In this document: positions 1 through 9,906 of the stretch, piece by piece
Position numbering within the stretch: the first letter of the stretch is position 1
Layout of the letters: each line of letters starts with the position of its first letter
NCBI GenBank assembly: GCA_018402085.1
Contig: JAGYJM010000002.1
Span: 744,001-808,000 of the forward strand
DNA length: 64,000 nt
Direction of reading: 5' to 3'
Origin: Flavobacteriales bacterium
Lineage (GTDB): Bacteria; Bacteroidota; Bacteroidia; Flavobacteriales_D; Sanyastnellaceae
Program-made: the position numbers and the translations under genes
Notes under the pieces: model-generated
Told to the model about the DNA's origin: nothing
The model's database searches: none
What the model saw: only the letters and a program-made list of their open reading frames with translations

Positions 1-1130
1 TCGTCAATGATCGCGATAGGGTCATAATTACAAGCTAACTCATCAAGACACCCTAAGTCGAAAGAACAGCTTCCATCGTCATCTGTTGCTTCGTCGTTAT
101 AGTTGTCAGCTGAAGGGTCAGTACAACCCAATACACATAGGGGAGTGTTATCAAAGCTGATGATTACAATACCGTTGCCACTTCCAACTCCTTCATTGCT
201 TTCAACAAGAACACCGGCGTTAAAGCTTCCTCCGCCACCGCCGTTCCCGGAGCTGTTATTGCCGCCGCCACCACCGGAGTAGCCGCCGCCGCCGCCGCCG
301 CCGTGCCAGCAGGCACCGCCACCACCGTAGCCACCATCAACGCCTGAGTTTCCTGTACCATTGCAACCATTGGTGCACTGACCACCGAAGAAAGTGTCAA
401 AGCTGCCACCACCTTCGAGGTTGATACCGTTGATGCATCCTGAAGTAGCTCCAGGGGAGTTCCAGCCTCCGCCGCCTGCGCCGGCACAGCCGTCGCTTCC
501 GCCGCCTCCGGCACCACCGATGCCACCGGCGTACCCACTGCTTGAGTTACCGCCGTTCTCACTTGTTAGTCCGGGTCCACCGGCCGTATTTTGGTGTGCA
601 CCACCGCCTCCACCGGCAACAACGAGCGGAGAGTTCTGGCCGTTGACCCATATGAATGAGCCGCCACCGCCGCCGCCACCGTAGTTGGTGCCGTTGTCAT
701 TTGGTTTAGTATCGCCTTGACCACCAACTACAATGTTGAGGGTTTCGCCGGGAGTTACCTCGACGGATGCAATCACCTGAGCTCCGAGGCCTCCGATAGC
801 CGCATCACCCGGGCTGTTGCCGCCTTGAGCGCCGGTAGCATCAACTGTGATTTCAGTTACACCTTCCGGCACCTCCCAAGTTTGAAGGCTTCCTGTGAAA
901 TCAAATATTGCTTCGCCATTTGTGATAGGAGAATAGCAATTGCCGCAGAGGTCAAGGATAAAATCACCTCCACAAACACCATTACAGTCTATTGTCCAAA
1001 CACATGAACCGTCATCAGTGATGGCTGCAGGATCGAAATTACAAGCTGATTGTGCTGTACATCCTGATTGAGCTGAGCCTTGAAAAGACATGAACAGCCC
1101 GATTAGAGCAAGTAGTAAAAAACGTAGCAT
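1..1130 (-). CDS. P1: secreted glycine-rich / GCTD-repeat protein, C-terminus cut by window edge
   Basis: The frame is open from the ATG at 1128-1130 to base 1, giving about 376 N-terminal residues; the rest lies outside. Residues 1-21 (MLRFLLLALIGLFMSFQGSAQ) are a signal peptide. One DDGSC repeat and a DCNGVCGG...CGNC linker (about 22-70) follow, then one glycine-rich domain (about 72-325) that starts FDFTGSLQTWEVPEGVTEI and ends GNGIVIISF, then the first GCTD...DDGSC repeats. The domain start and the GGNSPGD segment resemble the H-type domains of P8 at 46687-55022. The start is preceded by TTAACCAAA and no Shine-Dalgarno sequence. The role is unknown; by architecture it is an exported surface or matrix protein. 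The glycine-rich fold is inferred from similarity to the ALK/LTK glycine-rich family. Confidence 0.85.
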   Translation of the reverse strand, partial: MLRFLLLALIGLFMSFQGSAQSGCTAQSACNFDPAAITDDGSCVWTIDCNGVCGGDFILDLCGNCYSPITNGEAIFDFTGSLQTWEVPEGVTEITVDATGAQGGNSPGDAAIGGLGAQVIASVEVTPGETLNIVVGGQGDTKPNDNGTNYGGGGGGGSFIWVNGQNSPLVVAGGGGGAHQNTAGGPGLTSENGGNSSSGYAGGIGGAGGGGSDGCAGAGGGGWNSPGATSGCINGINLEGGGSFDTFFGGQCTNGCNGTGNSGVDGGYGGGGACWHGGGGGGGYSGGGGGNNSSGNGGGGGSFNAGVLVESNEGVGSGNGIVIISFDNTPLCVLGCTDPSADNYNDEATDDDGSCSFDLGCLDELACNYDPIAIID

Positions 1131-1354
1131 TTTGGTTAATTTAATTAGTCGCCATAAAAATACATGTTTCCTTCTAAAAGATCAGCTACAATAGATCGTT
1201 TTGTTTCTGATTCGATAAACGTGTTTTTTTGACCGACGAAGCATGAAGAATGAGGTGATGAAAGGTCGGATATTAAGTTTAAATGGCACAATAAACCGAA
1301 TAAGTCAGTGTGGTCTGGCGACAGGTATTGTTGCGTTTTACTGTTGAGTCTTAA

Positions 1355-1376
1355 CATCCGCCGCTTTTGCGGCGCA
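1355..1376 (+). repeat. Intergenic hairpin, GCATCC family (single)
   Basis: The stem CGCCGC (1359-1364), loop TTTT and stem GCGGCG (1369-1374) form a perfect 6-bp hairpin. It is preceded by ACATC and followed by CACTGAAAAGTAAA. The right flank matches, in reverse complement, the flank of the hairpins at 19953, 38994 and 46523, although the stem differs. It sits in a gap between two genes of the family. It has no T-run on the correct side to act as a terminator. Confidence 0.65.
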
Positions 1377-1449
1377 CTGAAAAGTAAACTACTGAACGAC
1401 AAGTCACATTGAGCCCCAAGGCAAGCCGGTTCGTTATATCGTAAGAAAG

Positions 1450-1479
1450 AAAAAGCCCCCTCAAATGAGGAGGCTTTTT
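1450..1479 (-). terminator. Rho-independent terminator of P2
   Basis: On the minus strand GCCTCCTCA, loop TTT and TGAGGGGGC pair with one mismatch and are followed by a T-run. The element lies just after the P2 stop codon at 1497. A-rich sequence on the other side means it could also work in the opposite direction, but no plus-strand gene is seen. Confidence 0.8.
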
Positions 1480-1496
1480 ACAAAAGTCATAGGTTG

Positions 1497-4400
1497 TTAT
1501 TCACCAATGTCAGTACAGGTAAGACTGTAGAACGACAAGAAGATGAGCAGGTCAGCTGAATTGACGATCAAATCGCCATTAAGGTCAGCCGGACATTCAT
1601 TGAACGGAACACACTGTTCGATTTCCGGATCCCAGAATGTATCCGGGCCGCAATAGATTTCTCCGTCTTCGCCGTAAGCACACAGGCTATTATCTTCAAC
1701 ATTTGCGTACACCTGATAGTTGAGAGCGGCAGGATCCATACAGCCCGGGCGAGGCATTTCGCAGGCACCGTTGTCAATATTTGCGGCAGGATCGTAATTC
1801 AGAGCCTGAATATCCATGCATCCGTAGATGTCATACGTACATGAGCCATCGTCTTGATCTGCATCAGGGTTGAAGTTGTTTGCGGTCCAGTCAGTGCAGC
1901 CTTGAACGAATGGCACACAGCTACCGTCGTCTATGGTCGCTTGTTCATTATAATTTGCCGCTTCGGGATCGGTGCAACCGAGCACATCACCGCAGGTACA
2001 AGATCCATCATCGACCGTTGCTTCCGGGTTGTAATTCACAGCCCAATCAATGGTGCATCCTTCAATGATGCAGCTACCATCATCTATTGTTGCTGTAGGG
2101 TCGTAGTTGACCGCTTCTGGATTCGTACAGCCCGGATATTCACAAGTGCCATCATCCTGGTTTGCATCAGGGTTATAGTTCGCAGCCTCAGGATCAGTGC
2201 AACCTTCGATAATGCAGCTTCCGTCATCGATGTCTGCATCCGGGTCGAAGTTGATTGCATTTGGATCGGTGCAACCTTCATAGAGACAAGATCCGTCGTC
2301 AACCGTTGCCGCTGGGTCAAAGTTGGCCGCCAGTGGGTCTGTGCAACCTTCAAATTCACAAGAGCCATCATCATCTGTAGCCGATGGATCATAATTGATT
2401 GCTTCAGGATCGGTACAGCCGAGAGTACACTCAGGCAGCGTTTGATAGTACACGATAATTTGTCCGTTGCCTTCATTTACTCCTGCTTCGGTCATCGCAT
2501 TATTCACGCCGTCAGTATAAGAACTGCCGCCGCCGCCACCGGCCTGGTATGCAGCACCGCCGCCGTACCATCCGCCGCCGCCTCCGGAGACACCAGAAGA
2601 GAATACTCCCCCTCCGTTACCGAATCCACCCGGTTGGGCAGGTACAGAACCTGCGGCACCTCCAGCAGCTTGGGTACCACCACCTCCAGGGTTGTTTCCA
2701 TTGAGTGCTGTTCCTGCATCGCCTGTCAGTCCGCCACCCGCGCCACCTGCACCCGCATCCGGGCATCCGGTATTGCCTGCGCCGCCGCCACCAGCGACAA
2801 TAACACGTGAAATCAGTGAACCGAGAGTTGTGCGCACGTCAGAAGCGCCGCCGCCGCCGCCGCCGAAGTTACCTCCGGAGCCGCCACCGTTCCAGCCTCC
2901 CTGACCACCGATACTCCCTTGTCCACCTACATAAACATAAAGCAGGTCGCCAGGGCTTACTAACAGATCACCCTCTGAATAACCACCCAGTCCGCCATCG
3001 ATCTGGAAATCCTCTCCATCCACGCATGAATTGGAGTTGGCTCCTTGAGCGCCCCATGCGCGAATATTTATACTTGTCACTCCTTCGGGTACTTCAAACG
3101 ATTGAACGGCACCGGTAAAGTCGAATACAGTGCTATCAACCGGGAAGTCTGCCGGATCGTAGCAGTTACCGCAGTTATCTTCTAAACTGTTGCCATTGAT
3201 TTCTCCTGCGCAATCGGTGCAGCTTTCATTGTTTCCGCCGCACTCGCCACATTCGTCAATAACAGCACCACCACCACAAATGCCGAAGCAATCAACAACA
3301 GGTACTTGCTCAGGATCTGTGTAGAATTCACCATCGCATCCTTCTTCGCAGAAGGGTTCTTCACCTTCGGCATCGTAGCAGATACCGCATTCATTCGTCA
3401 CCCATGTGCCTCCGCAAGTGCCATTGCAGTCTAATTCATAAGCACACGAACCGTCTTCGTCGGTTGCGTCTGGGTTGTAGTTACAAGCTACCGGGTCAGT
3501 ACATCCGGGGATACACGGTTCGAGTCCTGTATCTCCTTCAACACAGGTGCCACATTCATCGATGTATGCGTCTCCATTCAACACGTCATTACAGTCAAAC
3601 TCACATGGTGGTATTTCTACACGGAAGGTAATACGGATGAGTCCGTTACCCGTATGAATACCAGACTCGGTCGCACCGTCTTCCACTCCAGCGATGTAGG
3701 AGCTACCGCCGCCGGCACCTGCCTGGTGAGCAGCCCCGCCGCCGTACCATCCGCCGCCGCCGCCGGCCACGTGTGTTTGCGGGTTAGAACCACCGCTACC
3801 GAAGCTTCCGCTAGCAGAAGGAGCCGAACCGGCTGCCCCACCTGAGATGGTGCCGCCACCGCCTCCCGGATTACCTCCGAGAAGAGCCACACCGGGGTCT
3901 CCGGTCAATCCGCCGCCATTACCGCCGCTTCCGTAGTCATTACCGCAACCGTACGATCCGCCGCCGCCGCCGCCGGCAACAACAATTCGGGTGCCAAGGA
4001 AACCAAGTGTGGTTCGGATGTCTGAACCACCTCCGCCACCTCCGGCAAATTGACCACCGGCACCACCGCCGTTCCATCCTGCGACACCGTTTAGACCGCC
4101 TTGTCCGCCAACGTACAGGTAGTAAACGTCACCTTCTGCAACGAGAATGTTACCGGAGGCATAACCGCCTAAACCGCCATCGTCTTGTACATCATTGATA
4201 TCGCAACCAACAGAACCTCCACCTTGTCCGCCATAAAGCTCTACAAAGAGCGAATCCACGCCAAATGGCACGGTGAAGGTTTGTGCACCGCCAGTAAATG
4301 AGAACTCTTGAATAACAATTCCGTCATCTAAAGGATCATAGCACACACCGCAATCGTCTACAATAGAAGTTCCACCGCAAACGCCGGCGCAGTCAATGAG

Positions 4401-5912
4401 GTATTCGCAAGAGCCATCGTCTGAGGTAGCTTCGGGGTCAAAGTTACATGCATCGCCATCGGTGCATCCGGGAACGCAGGGCTCCAGTCCGGTTTCACCT
4501 TCAACGCACTCTCCACATTCGTCAATGTAGGCCGAACCACCCGGGGTACCGAAGCAGTCGGGTGTAGGAGTGTACGAACCAAGTGAGTAAAGATAGGTTT
4601 CATAGAGGCCGGCACCGTAGAGGTAGCCGATGAAGCCGTTAGGAGCATCGAGGGTATGGTTACCTTCCGGAATGGTGATTTGCGCATAAGATAACTCCGG
4701 ACAACTCGGAACCGGTGCAAACTGTCCGGCAGGAATGGCTGCCCCATCCAGGTTCAACTGACCTACATCTGCTGTGGCAATGACCAGGTTGAGTCCGTGA
4801 CTCGTGACGATATTGGAAATCATCGTGGTAAAGGCTACCTGATGGATGGTATGCGAATTGTCATTGATTTGCGTCATTGCAGGGTCACCCTGACTGGCAC
4901 AAGAAGCGCCTTGCATGTATTGGGTGATGCTTACGATGTTGTCAGAGCTGATACATTGTACCGAATTTACACCGTTATATTCTTGAAACTGACCAGCATT
5001 CAAGGTGACCGGAGCCCCGCCGTTAACGGTGAAGCTTGTGTTGTCTTCATGTGCCATTACCCGATAGGTGTAGGCGGTAGTAAAGCTGAACGGAATCAGG
5101 GTAAAGTCGGTGCCCCATGTATCCGTAGGGAACATCTGGTCATAAATATGATCACAAGCTGAACAGCCAACGGGCACATTCACGCAGTTTACACCGCCAA
5201 ATACGGCGATTCTCTTCGGGCCTCCGAAGTTATTCGTAGAACGCACGACGGTACCGGTAAAATCGGTGCCTGAACCGGAGGCTTGCACCTGGTAGCTCTC
5301 TCCCTGGTCAAGAACGACCGTGAACGGAACTCCTGCCACATTGCCTCCTGCTGTTGGAGCCGTAGGCGTAATCTCTACTTCAGTCTGATCTTCAGTAGCA
5401 ATAATCAGGAACTCTGATGTATAGCTTCCGAGACCTTCGTAAGAAGAAATCCGGTATTCGCTACCCAGGGTCTGAAGTGGGAGGATTCTCGCACCGTCGG
5501 CTGTGTACTGGTTGAAGTTGATCGAGAAAACGGACGCCGTATCTGCAGTAGTAATGCGAATACCACGCTGCTCAATCTGCTCACTGCTGAAATGCTCGGC
5601 AATGTTGTTCGGCACGGTTACGGTTGCCGTTTGATTCGCATTTGCAGTAAAGTTTTGAGACCATCCTTGCCCTGGAATCTCTACAGTACCTGTCGTATTT
5701 ACCTCTGCACTGATGTAAATATTCAACTCTTCACCGGCTTCAACTACATAGTTCTGCATGAAGCCAGCCCAGAATTCACGTCCTTTTGTCTGAACGTTAT
5801 CGTCTTGTGCAACTCCCCACTGAGCCAGCAGAGCGAACAGCAAGGTGAGGCTCAGATGACGGAGAATGCCAAAGAACCGTTTCGGCAGTCGGTTAGTAAT
5901 TATTGGTGCCAT
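1497..5912 (-). CDS. P2: IgGFc-binding-like domain fused to glycine-rich and GCTD repeats, dockerin-like tail
   Basis: 1471 aa, ATG at 5910-5912. A signal peptide (about 1-36) ends WGVAQ. Residues about 37-450 resemble the N-terminal domain of IgGFc-binding proteins (PF17517, from memory): KGREFWAGFMQNY, TSEFLIIATEDQTEVEITPT, CDHIYDQMFPTDTWGTDFTL, SDNIVSITQYMQGASC and GFIGYLYGAGLYETYLYSLG. A Cys-rich segment, glycine-rich domain 1 (about 533-764), a Cys-rich segment with CGG...CGEC motifs, glycine-rich domain 2 (about 930-1158), and ten GCTD...DDGSC repeats (about 1160-1400) follow. The C-terminus has a YCGPDTFWDPEIEQC segment and one EF-hand-like DLNGDLIVNSADLLIFL motif. The last 50 or so residues are identical to those of P3 next door. 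The N-terminal domain suggests adhesion or binding to extracellular glycoprotein; no ligand can be named. Secretion is certain, surface location is inferred. Confidence 0.9.
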   Translation of the reverse strand: MAPIITNRLPKRFFGILRHLSLTLLFALLAQWGVAQDDNVQTKGREFWAGFMQNYVVEAGEELNIYISAEVNTTGTVEIPGQGWSQNFTANANQTATVTVPNNIAEHFSSEQIEQRGIRITTADTASVFSINFNQYTADGARILPLQTLGSEYRISSYEGLGSYTSEFLIIATEDQTEVEITPTAPTAGGNVAGVPFTVVLDQGESYQVQASGSGTDFTGTVVRSTNNFGGPKRIAVFGGVNCVNVPVGCSACDHIYDQMFPTDTWGTDFTLIPFSFTTAYTYRVMAHEDNTSFTVNGGAPVTLNAGQFQEYNGVNSVQCISSDNIVSITQYMQGASCASQGDPAMTQINDNSHTIHQVAFTTMISNIVTSHGLNLVIATADVGQLNLDGAAIPAGQFAPVPSCPELSYAQITIPEGNHTLDAPNGFIGYLYGAGLYETYLYSLGSYTPTPDCFGTPGGSAYIDECGECVEGETGLEPCVPGCTDGDACNFDPEATSDDGSCEYLIDCAGVCGGTSIVDDCGVCYDPLDDGIVIQEFSFTGGAQTFTVPFGVDSLFVELYGGQGGGSVGCDINDVQDDGGLGGYASGNILVAEGDVYYLYVGGQGGLNGVAGWNGGGAGGQFAGGGGGGSDIRTTLGFLGTRIVVAGGGGGGSYGCGNDYGSGGNGGGLTGDPGVALLGGNPGGGGGTISGGAAGSAPSASGSFGSGGSNPQTHVAGGGGGWYGGGAAHQAGAGGGSSYIAGVEDGATESGIHTGNGLIRITFRVEIPPCEFDCNDVLNGDAYIDECGTCVEGDTGLEPCIPGCTDPVACNYNPDATDEDGSCAYELDCNGTCGGTWVTNECGICYDAEGEEPFCEEGCDGEFYTDPEQVPVVDCFGICGGGAVIDECGECGGNNESCTDCAGEINGNSLEDNCGNCYDPADFPVDSTVFDFTGAVQSFEVPEGVTSINIRAWGAQGANSNSCVDGEDFQIDGGLGGYSEGDLLVSPGDLLYVYVGGQGSIGGQGGWNGGGSGGNFGGGGGGASDVRTTLGSLISRVIVAGGGGAGNTGCPDAGAGGAGGGLTGDAGTALNGNNPGGGGTQAAGGAAGSVPAQPGGFGNGGGVFSSGVSGGGGGWYGGGAAYQAGGGGGSSYTDGVNNAMTEAGVNEGNGQIIVYYQTLPECTLGCTDPEAINYDPSATDDDGSCEFEGCTDPLAANFDPAATVDDGSCLYEGCTDPNAINFDPDADIDDGSCIIEGCTDPEAANYNPDANQDDGTCEYPGCTNPEAVNYDPTATIDDGSCIIEGCTIDWAVNYNPEATVDDGSCTCGDVLGCTDPEAANYNEQATIDDGSCVPFVQGCTDWTANNFNPDADQDDGSCTYDIYGCMDIQALNYDPAANIDNGACEMPRPGCMDPAALNYQVYANVEDNSLCAYGEDGEIYCGPDTFWDPEIEQCVPFNECPADLNGDLIVNSADLLIFLSFYSLTCTDIGE

Positions 5913-5981
5913 AAGGTATAGGTTAAGGCGTTGTTAGGGTTCAGTTTAAGTCTTTCAGAAGCAATACGTTGCTCTTTTTTT

Positions 5982-6006
5982 TCTGCCTGAAAAGGCAGGA
6001 TGCGAT
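5982..6006 (-). repeat. Intergenic hairpin, GCATCC family (single)
   Basis: CTGCCT (5982-5987), GAAA and AGGCAG (5992-5997) form a perfect 6-bp stem. The right side continues GATGCGATCA, which is the reverse complement of the ATCGCATC flank seen at 10234, 20076 and 29640. A run of eight T precedes it on the plus strand. It is therefore the same family in the opposite orientation with a different stem sequence. It lies between P3 and P2 (gap 5913-6189), where no other feature was recognised and no classic terminator for P3 is evident. Confidence 0.65.
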
Positions 6007-6189
6007 CATTAGCACATGTTAAAGCGTTCACCTGATCGCAACCATCAGTTGCTGTTAAAAGGGGGAAACGCCGTATTTGCTGCTCCTCCGAAAAAGCGCA
6101 TTCTGCAACATTGGCGAACCAATCAGGGAGGATCACCTTGTCAGAAGCAGTATGTATTTGCATGGTCATTAGCTCTGAATCGTCTCTTA

Positions 6190-9100
6190 TTATTCCCCGA
6201 TGTCTGTACAAGTTAAGCTGTAGAACGAGAGGAAAATCAACAAATCTGCAGAGTTCACGATCAGGTCGCCATTGAGGTCTGCCGGACATTCATTGAATGG
6301 CACACATTGCTCAATTTCAGGATCCCAAAACGTATCTGGTCCACAATAGATTTCACCACTTTCCGGGTATTGGCAAGTGCTGTTGTCTTCAACATTGGCG
6401 TAGTCCTGATAGTTGACAGCTGCAGGATCCAGACATCCCGGACGAGATGCGATGCACCCGCCATTATCTAAAGTTGCTGCCGGATCGTAGTTGACAGCCG
6501 TAACATCTGTGCAACCCATAACATCATAGGTACACGAGTTATCTTCGGCGTTTGCTTCAGGATTATAGTTGTTTGCATTCCAGTCTGTGCATCCTTCGAT
6601 GACTGGAATGCAACTTCCGTCATCGGCCGTCGCCTGATCATCGTAATTAAACGCAGCGGGGTCTGTACAACCAAGGATATCTCCGCAGGCGCATGAACCA
6701 TCATCTACAGTTGCTTCAGGGTTGTAATTGTTTGCGAAGTATGCCGTACATCCTTCAATGATGCAAGAACCGTCATCGACGTCTGCGTTGGGGTCAAAGT
6801 TGTCGGCCTCAGGGTTAGTGCACCCTTCGAGAATACAGCTTCCGTCGTCTGTATTCGCCAGCGGATCATAGTTGGTTGCTGCAGGATCGGTACAACCTTC
6901 AACAATGCAACTGCCATCGTCGATGTCTGCATTTGGATCGTAATTGGTCGCAAGTGGATCTGTACAGCCTTCATAGAGGCACGAACCGTCGTCAACTGTT
7001 GCTGCAGGATCGAAGTTCGCAGCGGCAATGTCTGTGCACCCTTCATACTCACAAGATCCGTCGTCATCACTTGCTGAAGGGTCGTAATTGGTTGCTTCAG
7101 GGTCAGTGCATCCGAGGGTACATTCAGGAAGTGCTGTGTAATAAATGATCACCTGTCCGTTTCCTTGTCTGATGCCTGGCTCTGTTGCGGCGTTATTTAC
7201 ACCATCGATGTACGAGCTTCCGCCGCCGCCACCAGATTGAAAAGCGGCACCACCGCCGTACCATCCGCCTCCGCCACCGGACACACCAGAAGAGAAAACA
7301 CCTCCTCCAACTCCAAATCCACCAGGCTGCGCCGGCGTAGTACCAATAGAACCTCCGGCACCTTGACTGCCGCCCCCACCGGGAGTATTGCCGTTCAATG
7401 AAATGCCGGGTTCTCCGCTGAGTCCGCCGCCATCACCTCCGGAGCCAAAATCCGGACATCCTGTGCTTCCGGCACCGCCACCGCCGGCCACAATGACACG
7501 CGAAGAAAGGTTGCCAAGTGTTGTACGAACGTCAGATGCGCCGCCGCCGCCACCACCGAAGTTACCTCCGGCACCACCGCCGTTCCAGCCGCCTGTTCCG
7601 GTAGCGCTTCCCTGACCACCTACGTATATGTACAGTGTTTGTCCTGGAGCTACATTCAAGTCACCTTCAGCGTATCCTCCAAGTCCACCATCTGTTTGCA
7701 CCGTTTCACCGTCTACACAAGAGTTCGAATTTCCCCCTTGCGCACCCCATACATTGGCGCGGATGCTTGTAACACCTTCCGGGATCACAAATGATTGTAC
7801 TGAACCTGTGAATCCGAATGCAGTAAACTCTTCCGGGAAATCGCTTAACTCGTAGCAGTTGCCGCAGGCATCTGAGATCGCGTTACCTCCGCAAACACCG
7901 TTGCAGTCTACCTCCAATATGCATGAGCTGTCGTCTTCGGTAGCAGTTAGATCATAATTGCACGCTGCTGGATCTGTGCAGCCTGGTATACAGGCATCGA
8001 GACCGGTGTCTCCACCTACGCAGGTTCCACACTCATCAATGAAGGCGTCTCCATTGAATACACCGTTGCAATCTGTGATGCAAGGGTCATACTCTAATCG
8101 ATAAGTGATACGAACTATTCCGTTGCCTGTGTGAACGCCTGATTCTGTGGAGCCATCGAGAACGCCGTTGATGTATGAAGCGCCACCGCCGCCACCGGCC
8201 TGGTATGCAGCACCACCGCCATACCAACCACCGCCACCACCGGCTACGTGTGTTTGAGGGGAGCCTCCACCATTGCCAAAGCCACCGCTGCCCGAAGGTG
8301 CAGAACCTGCCGCACCTCCAGAAACAGGACCTCCGCCGCCACCGGCATTTCCGCCGAGAAGAGCAACACCAGCGTCACCGTTAAGACCGCCGCCATTACC
8401 ACCGCTTCCATAGTCAGCGCCACAGCCGTATGAACCGCCGCCACCGCCTCCGGCGACAATAATACGTGAAGAATTAAAGCCAAGTTGGGTGCGAATATCA
8501 GAGGCACCACCGCCGCCGCCGGCAAACTGTCCGCCAACACCGCCGCCATTCCATCCGGCACCTCCGTTGAGCCCACCTTGTCCACCTACATAAATATACA
8601 GAACATCACCTTCTGCTACAAGAATGTTGCCCGAAGCAAAACCTCCGAGCCCGCCGTCATCTTGCGTGTCGTTGGCATTGCAGCCTCCAGATGCGCCTCC
8701 TTGTGCCCCATAGACTTCGACGAAAAGTGAATCTACTCCGGCAGGCACTGTGAAAGATTGTGACCCTCCGGTGAAGTCGAATTGCTGAACAGTGATACCA
8801 TCAAATTCAGGATCGTAGCAAACGTCGCATTCATCAATCACAGAAGTACCGCCACATACCCCTGCGCAGTCAATTTCATATCCACATGACCCGTCATCGT
8901 CTGTCGCTTCCGGGTTGAAGTTACAGGCTACAGGGTCTGTACAGCCCGGAATACACTCAGGAGGAATGGCATAAGAAATGATCACCTGACCATTTCCGGT
9001 ACGGATGCCTTCTTCAGTCTCTTGATTGAGCCCGACGTTATAACTACCGCCTCCACCGGCGTTATTCTGAAGTTTTTGGTTTCCTGATCCACCAGACCAG

Positions 9101-9906
9101 CCGCCACCGCCACCGGCAGCCCAGTTGCCGCCTGAAGTGGCACCACCGCCACATCCAAAGCCGCCATTCGCTCCGCCAGCACCTCCTGACAAGAAGGACG
9201 AACCACCAGTGCCATAGACCCCTGTTGTTCCAGGACCACAAAAGCCGCCTCCGCCGCCTGATCCAGGACTTCCTGTTCCTCCGCCATTACAATCTGTTCC
9301 TGGAACGAGCCCGCCTCCATCGAGGTCAATGCGTCCAGCTTGTCCGCTGCCATTGCTGCAAACTCCGGCTCCACCTCCTGCGACAAGAAGAGGGGTTACA
9401 TTTTGACCGTCGAACATGGTGTATGCTCCTGCATTATCTTCAAGAACCACAAATGATCCCCCACCACCTGCGCCGGAGCCAGAATCCCAGGTTCCTCCTT
9501 GTTCTCCAACAAGAATACGAAGTGTTTGACCTTCAGTGACTTCGAATTCTCCTTTGACTCGCGAGCCATGGCCTGGATTTCCGTTCCCGCCGCCCTCTGC
9601 ACCAAAAGCTTCAATACTAATGTAGGAAGCACCCTCAGGTACTGTCCACGTTTCGATTGCACCTGTGAAACTGAATGTTTCTGTTAGGTCAAGAGAGTTA
9701 GGGTCAAAACAATTGCCGCATTCGTCTTCTATGAAGATGCCTCCACAGGTTCCGTCACAGTCTATGTCAAACGCACATGACCCGTCATCCGTGATAGCGA
9801 TAGGGTCAAAATTACATGCGGTGACGTCTGTGCATCCTGATTGTGCATAGGTTTGCGCGAAGGCAAAGAAGATCAGCAGAAGTGCCGTCAGCTTGGAAGG
9901 AGCCAT
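6190..9906 (-). CDS. P3: secreted protein with three glycine-rich domains, ten GCTD repeats and dockerin-like tail
   Basis: 1238 aa from the ATG at 9904-9906, chosen because MAPSKLTALLLIFFAFAQTYAQ is a good signal peptide. The frame stays open 32 codons further upstream, but that extension is not signal-like. After one DDGSC repeat and a CGG...CGNC linker come glycine-rich domains at about 76-314, 376-603 and 695-921, separated by single GCTD repeats and DCNGVCGG-type linkers. Ten GCTD...DDGSC repeats follow (about 925-1180). The C-terminus (YCGPDTFWDPEIEQC, then the DLNGDLIVNSADLLIFL EF-hand-like motif) is identical to that of P2. Domains 2 and 3 correspond closely to the two domains of P2, so the two genes are a tandem duplicate in which P2 has the IgGFc-like domain where P3 has a signal peptide plus glycine-rich domain. 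Exported; the role is unknown. Confidence 0.9.
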   Translation of the reverse strand: MAPSKLTALLLIFFAFAQTYAQSGCTDVTACNFDPIAITDDGSCAFDIDCDGTCGGIFIEDECGNCFDPNSLDLTETFSFTGAIETWTVPEGASYISIEAFGAEGGGNGNPGHGSRVKGEFEVTEGQTLRILVGEQGGTWDSGSGAGGGGSFVVLEDNAGAYTMFDGQNVTPLLVAGGGAGVCSNGSGQAGRIDLDGGGLVPGTDCNGGGTGSPGSGGGGGFCGPGTTGVYGTGGSSFLSGGAGGANGGFGCGGGATSGGNWAAGGGGGWSGGSGNQKLQNNAGGGGSYNVGLNQETEEGIRTGNGQVIISYAIPPECIPGCTDPVACNFNPEATDDDGSCGYEIDCAGVCGGTSVIDECDVCYDPEFDGITVQQFDFTGGSQSFTVPAGVDSLFVEVYGAQGGASGGCNANDTQDDGGLGGFASGNILVAEGDVLYIYVGGQGGLNGGAGWNGGGVGGQFAGGGGGASDIRTQLGFNSSRIIVAGGGGGGSYGCGADYGSGGNGGGLNGDAGVALLGGNAGGGGGPVSGGAAGSAPSGSGGFGNGGGSPQTHVAGGGGGWYGGGAAYQAGGGGGASYINGVLDGSTESGVHTGNGIVRITYRLEYDPCITDCNGVFNGDAFIDECGTCVGGDTGLDACIPGCTDPAACNYDLTATEDDSSCILEVDCNGVCGGNAISDACGNCYELSDFPEEFTAFGFTGSVQSFVIPEGVTSIRANVWGAQGGNSNSCVDGETVQTDGGLGGYAEGDLNVAPGQTLYIYVGGQGSATGTGGWNGGGAGGNFGGGGGGASDVRTTLGNLSSRVIVAGGGGAGSTGCPDFGSGGDGGGLSGEPGISLNGNTPGGGGSQGAGGSIGTTPAQPGGFGVGGGVFSSGVSGGGGGWYGGGAAFQSGGGGGSSYIDGVNNAATEPGIRQGNGQVIIYYTALPECTLGCTDPEATNYDPSASDDDGSCEYEGCTDIAAANFDPAATVDDGSCLYEGCTDPLATNYDPNADIDDGSCIVEGCTDPAATNYDPLANTDDGSCILEGCTNPEADNFDPNADVDDGSCIIEGCTAYFANNYNPEATVDDGSCACGDILGCTDPAAFNYDDQATADDGSCIPVIEGCTDWNANNYNPEANAEDNSCTYDVMGCTDVTAVNYDPAATLDNGGCIASRPGCLDPAAVNYQDYANVEDNSTCQYPESGEIYCGPDTFWDPEIEQCVPFNECPADLNGDLIVNSADLLIFLSFYSLTCTDIGE

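Larger units (their letters stand above)
1131..1496. other. Intergenic region between P2 and P1 (366 bp)
   Basis: No credible gene is seen. An 85-codon minus frame at 1145-1402 runs through a hairpin and has no recognisable features. The stretch holds one member of the intergenic hairpin family (1355-1376), the P2 terminator (1450-1479) and the AT-rich leader of P1. No clear TAnnTTTG promoter box was found just upstream of the P1 start. Confidence 0.6.

Noticed and set aside
1145-1402. 85-codon minus-strand frame between P1 and P2
   Set aside because: It runs through an intergenic hairpin, has no domain, signal or initiation feature, and the composition is that of a gap.
1854-2810. Long open frames on the plus strand opposite P2 and, similarly, opposite all other genes
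   Set aside because: They are antisense shadows of Gly/Cys/Asp-rich repeats, whose complement is rich in Pro, Arg, His and Thr codons and rarely gives stops. They recur with the same period as the real domains.
5960-6005. Hairpin after P3 as a rho-independent terminator
   Set aside because: On the minus strand the stem is followed by A residues, not T, so it does not fit an intrinsic terminator for P3.
5900-6289. 129-codon minus-strand frame bridging P2 and P3
   Set aside because: It overlaps the end of P3 and the start of P2 out of frame and crosses an intergenic hairpin.
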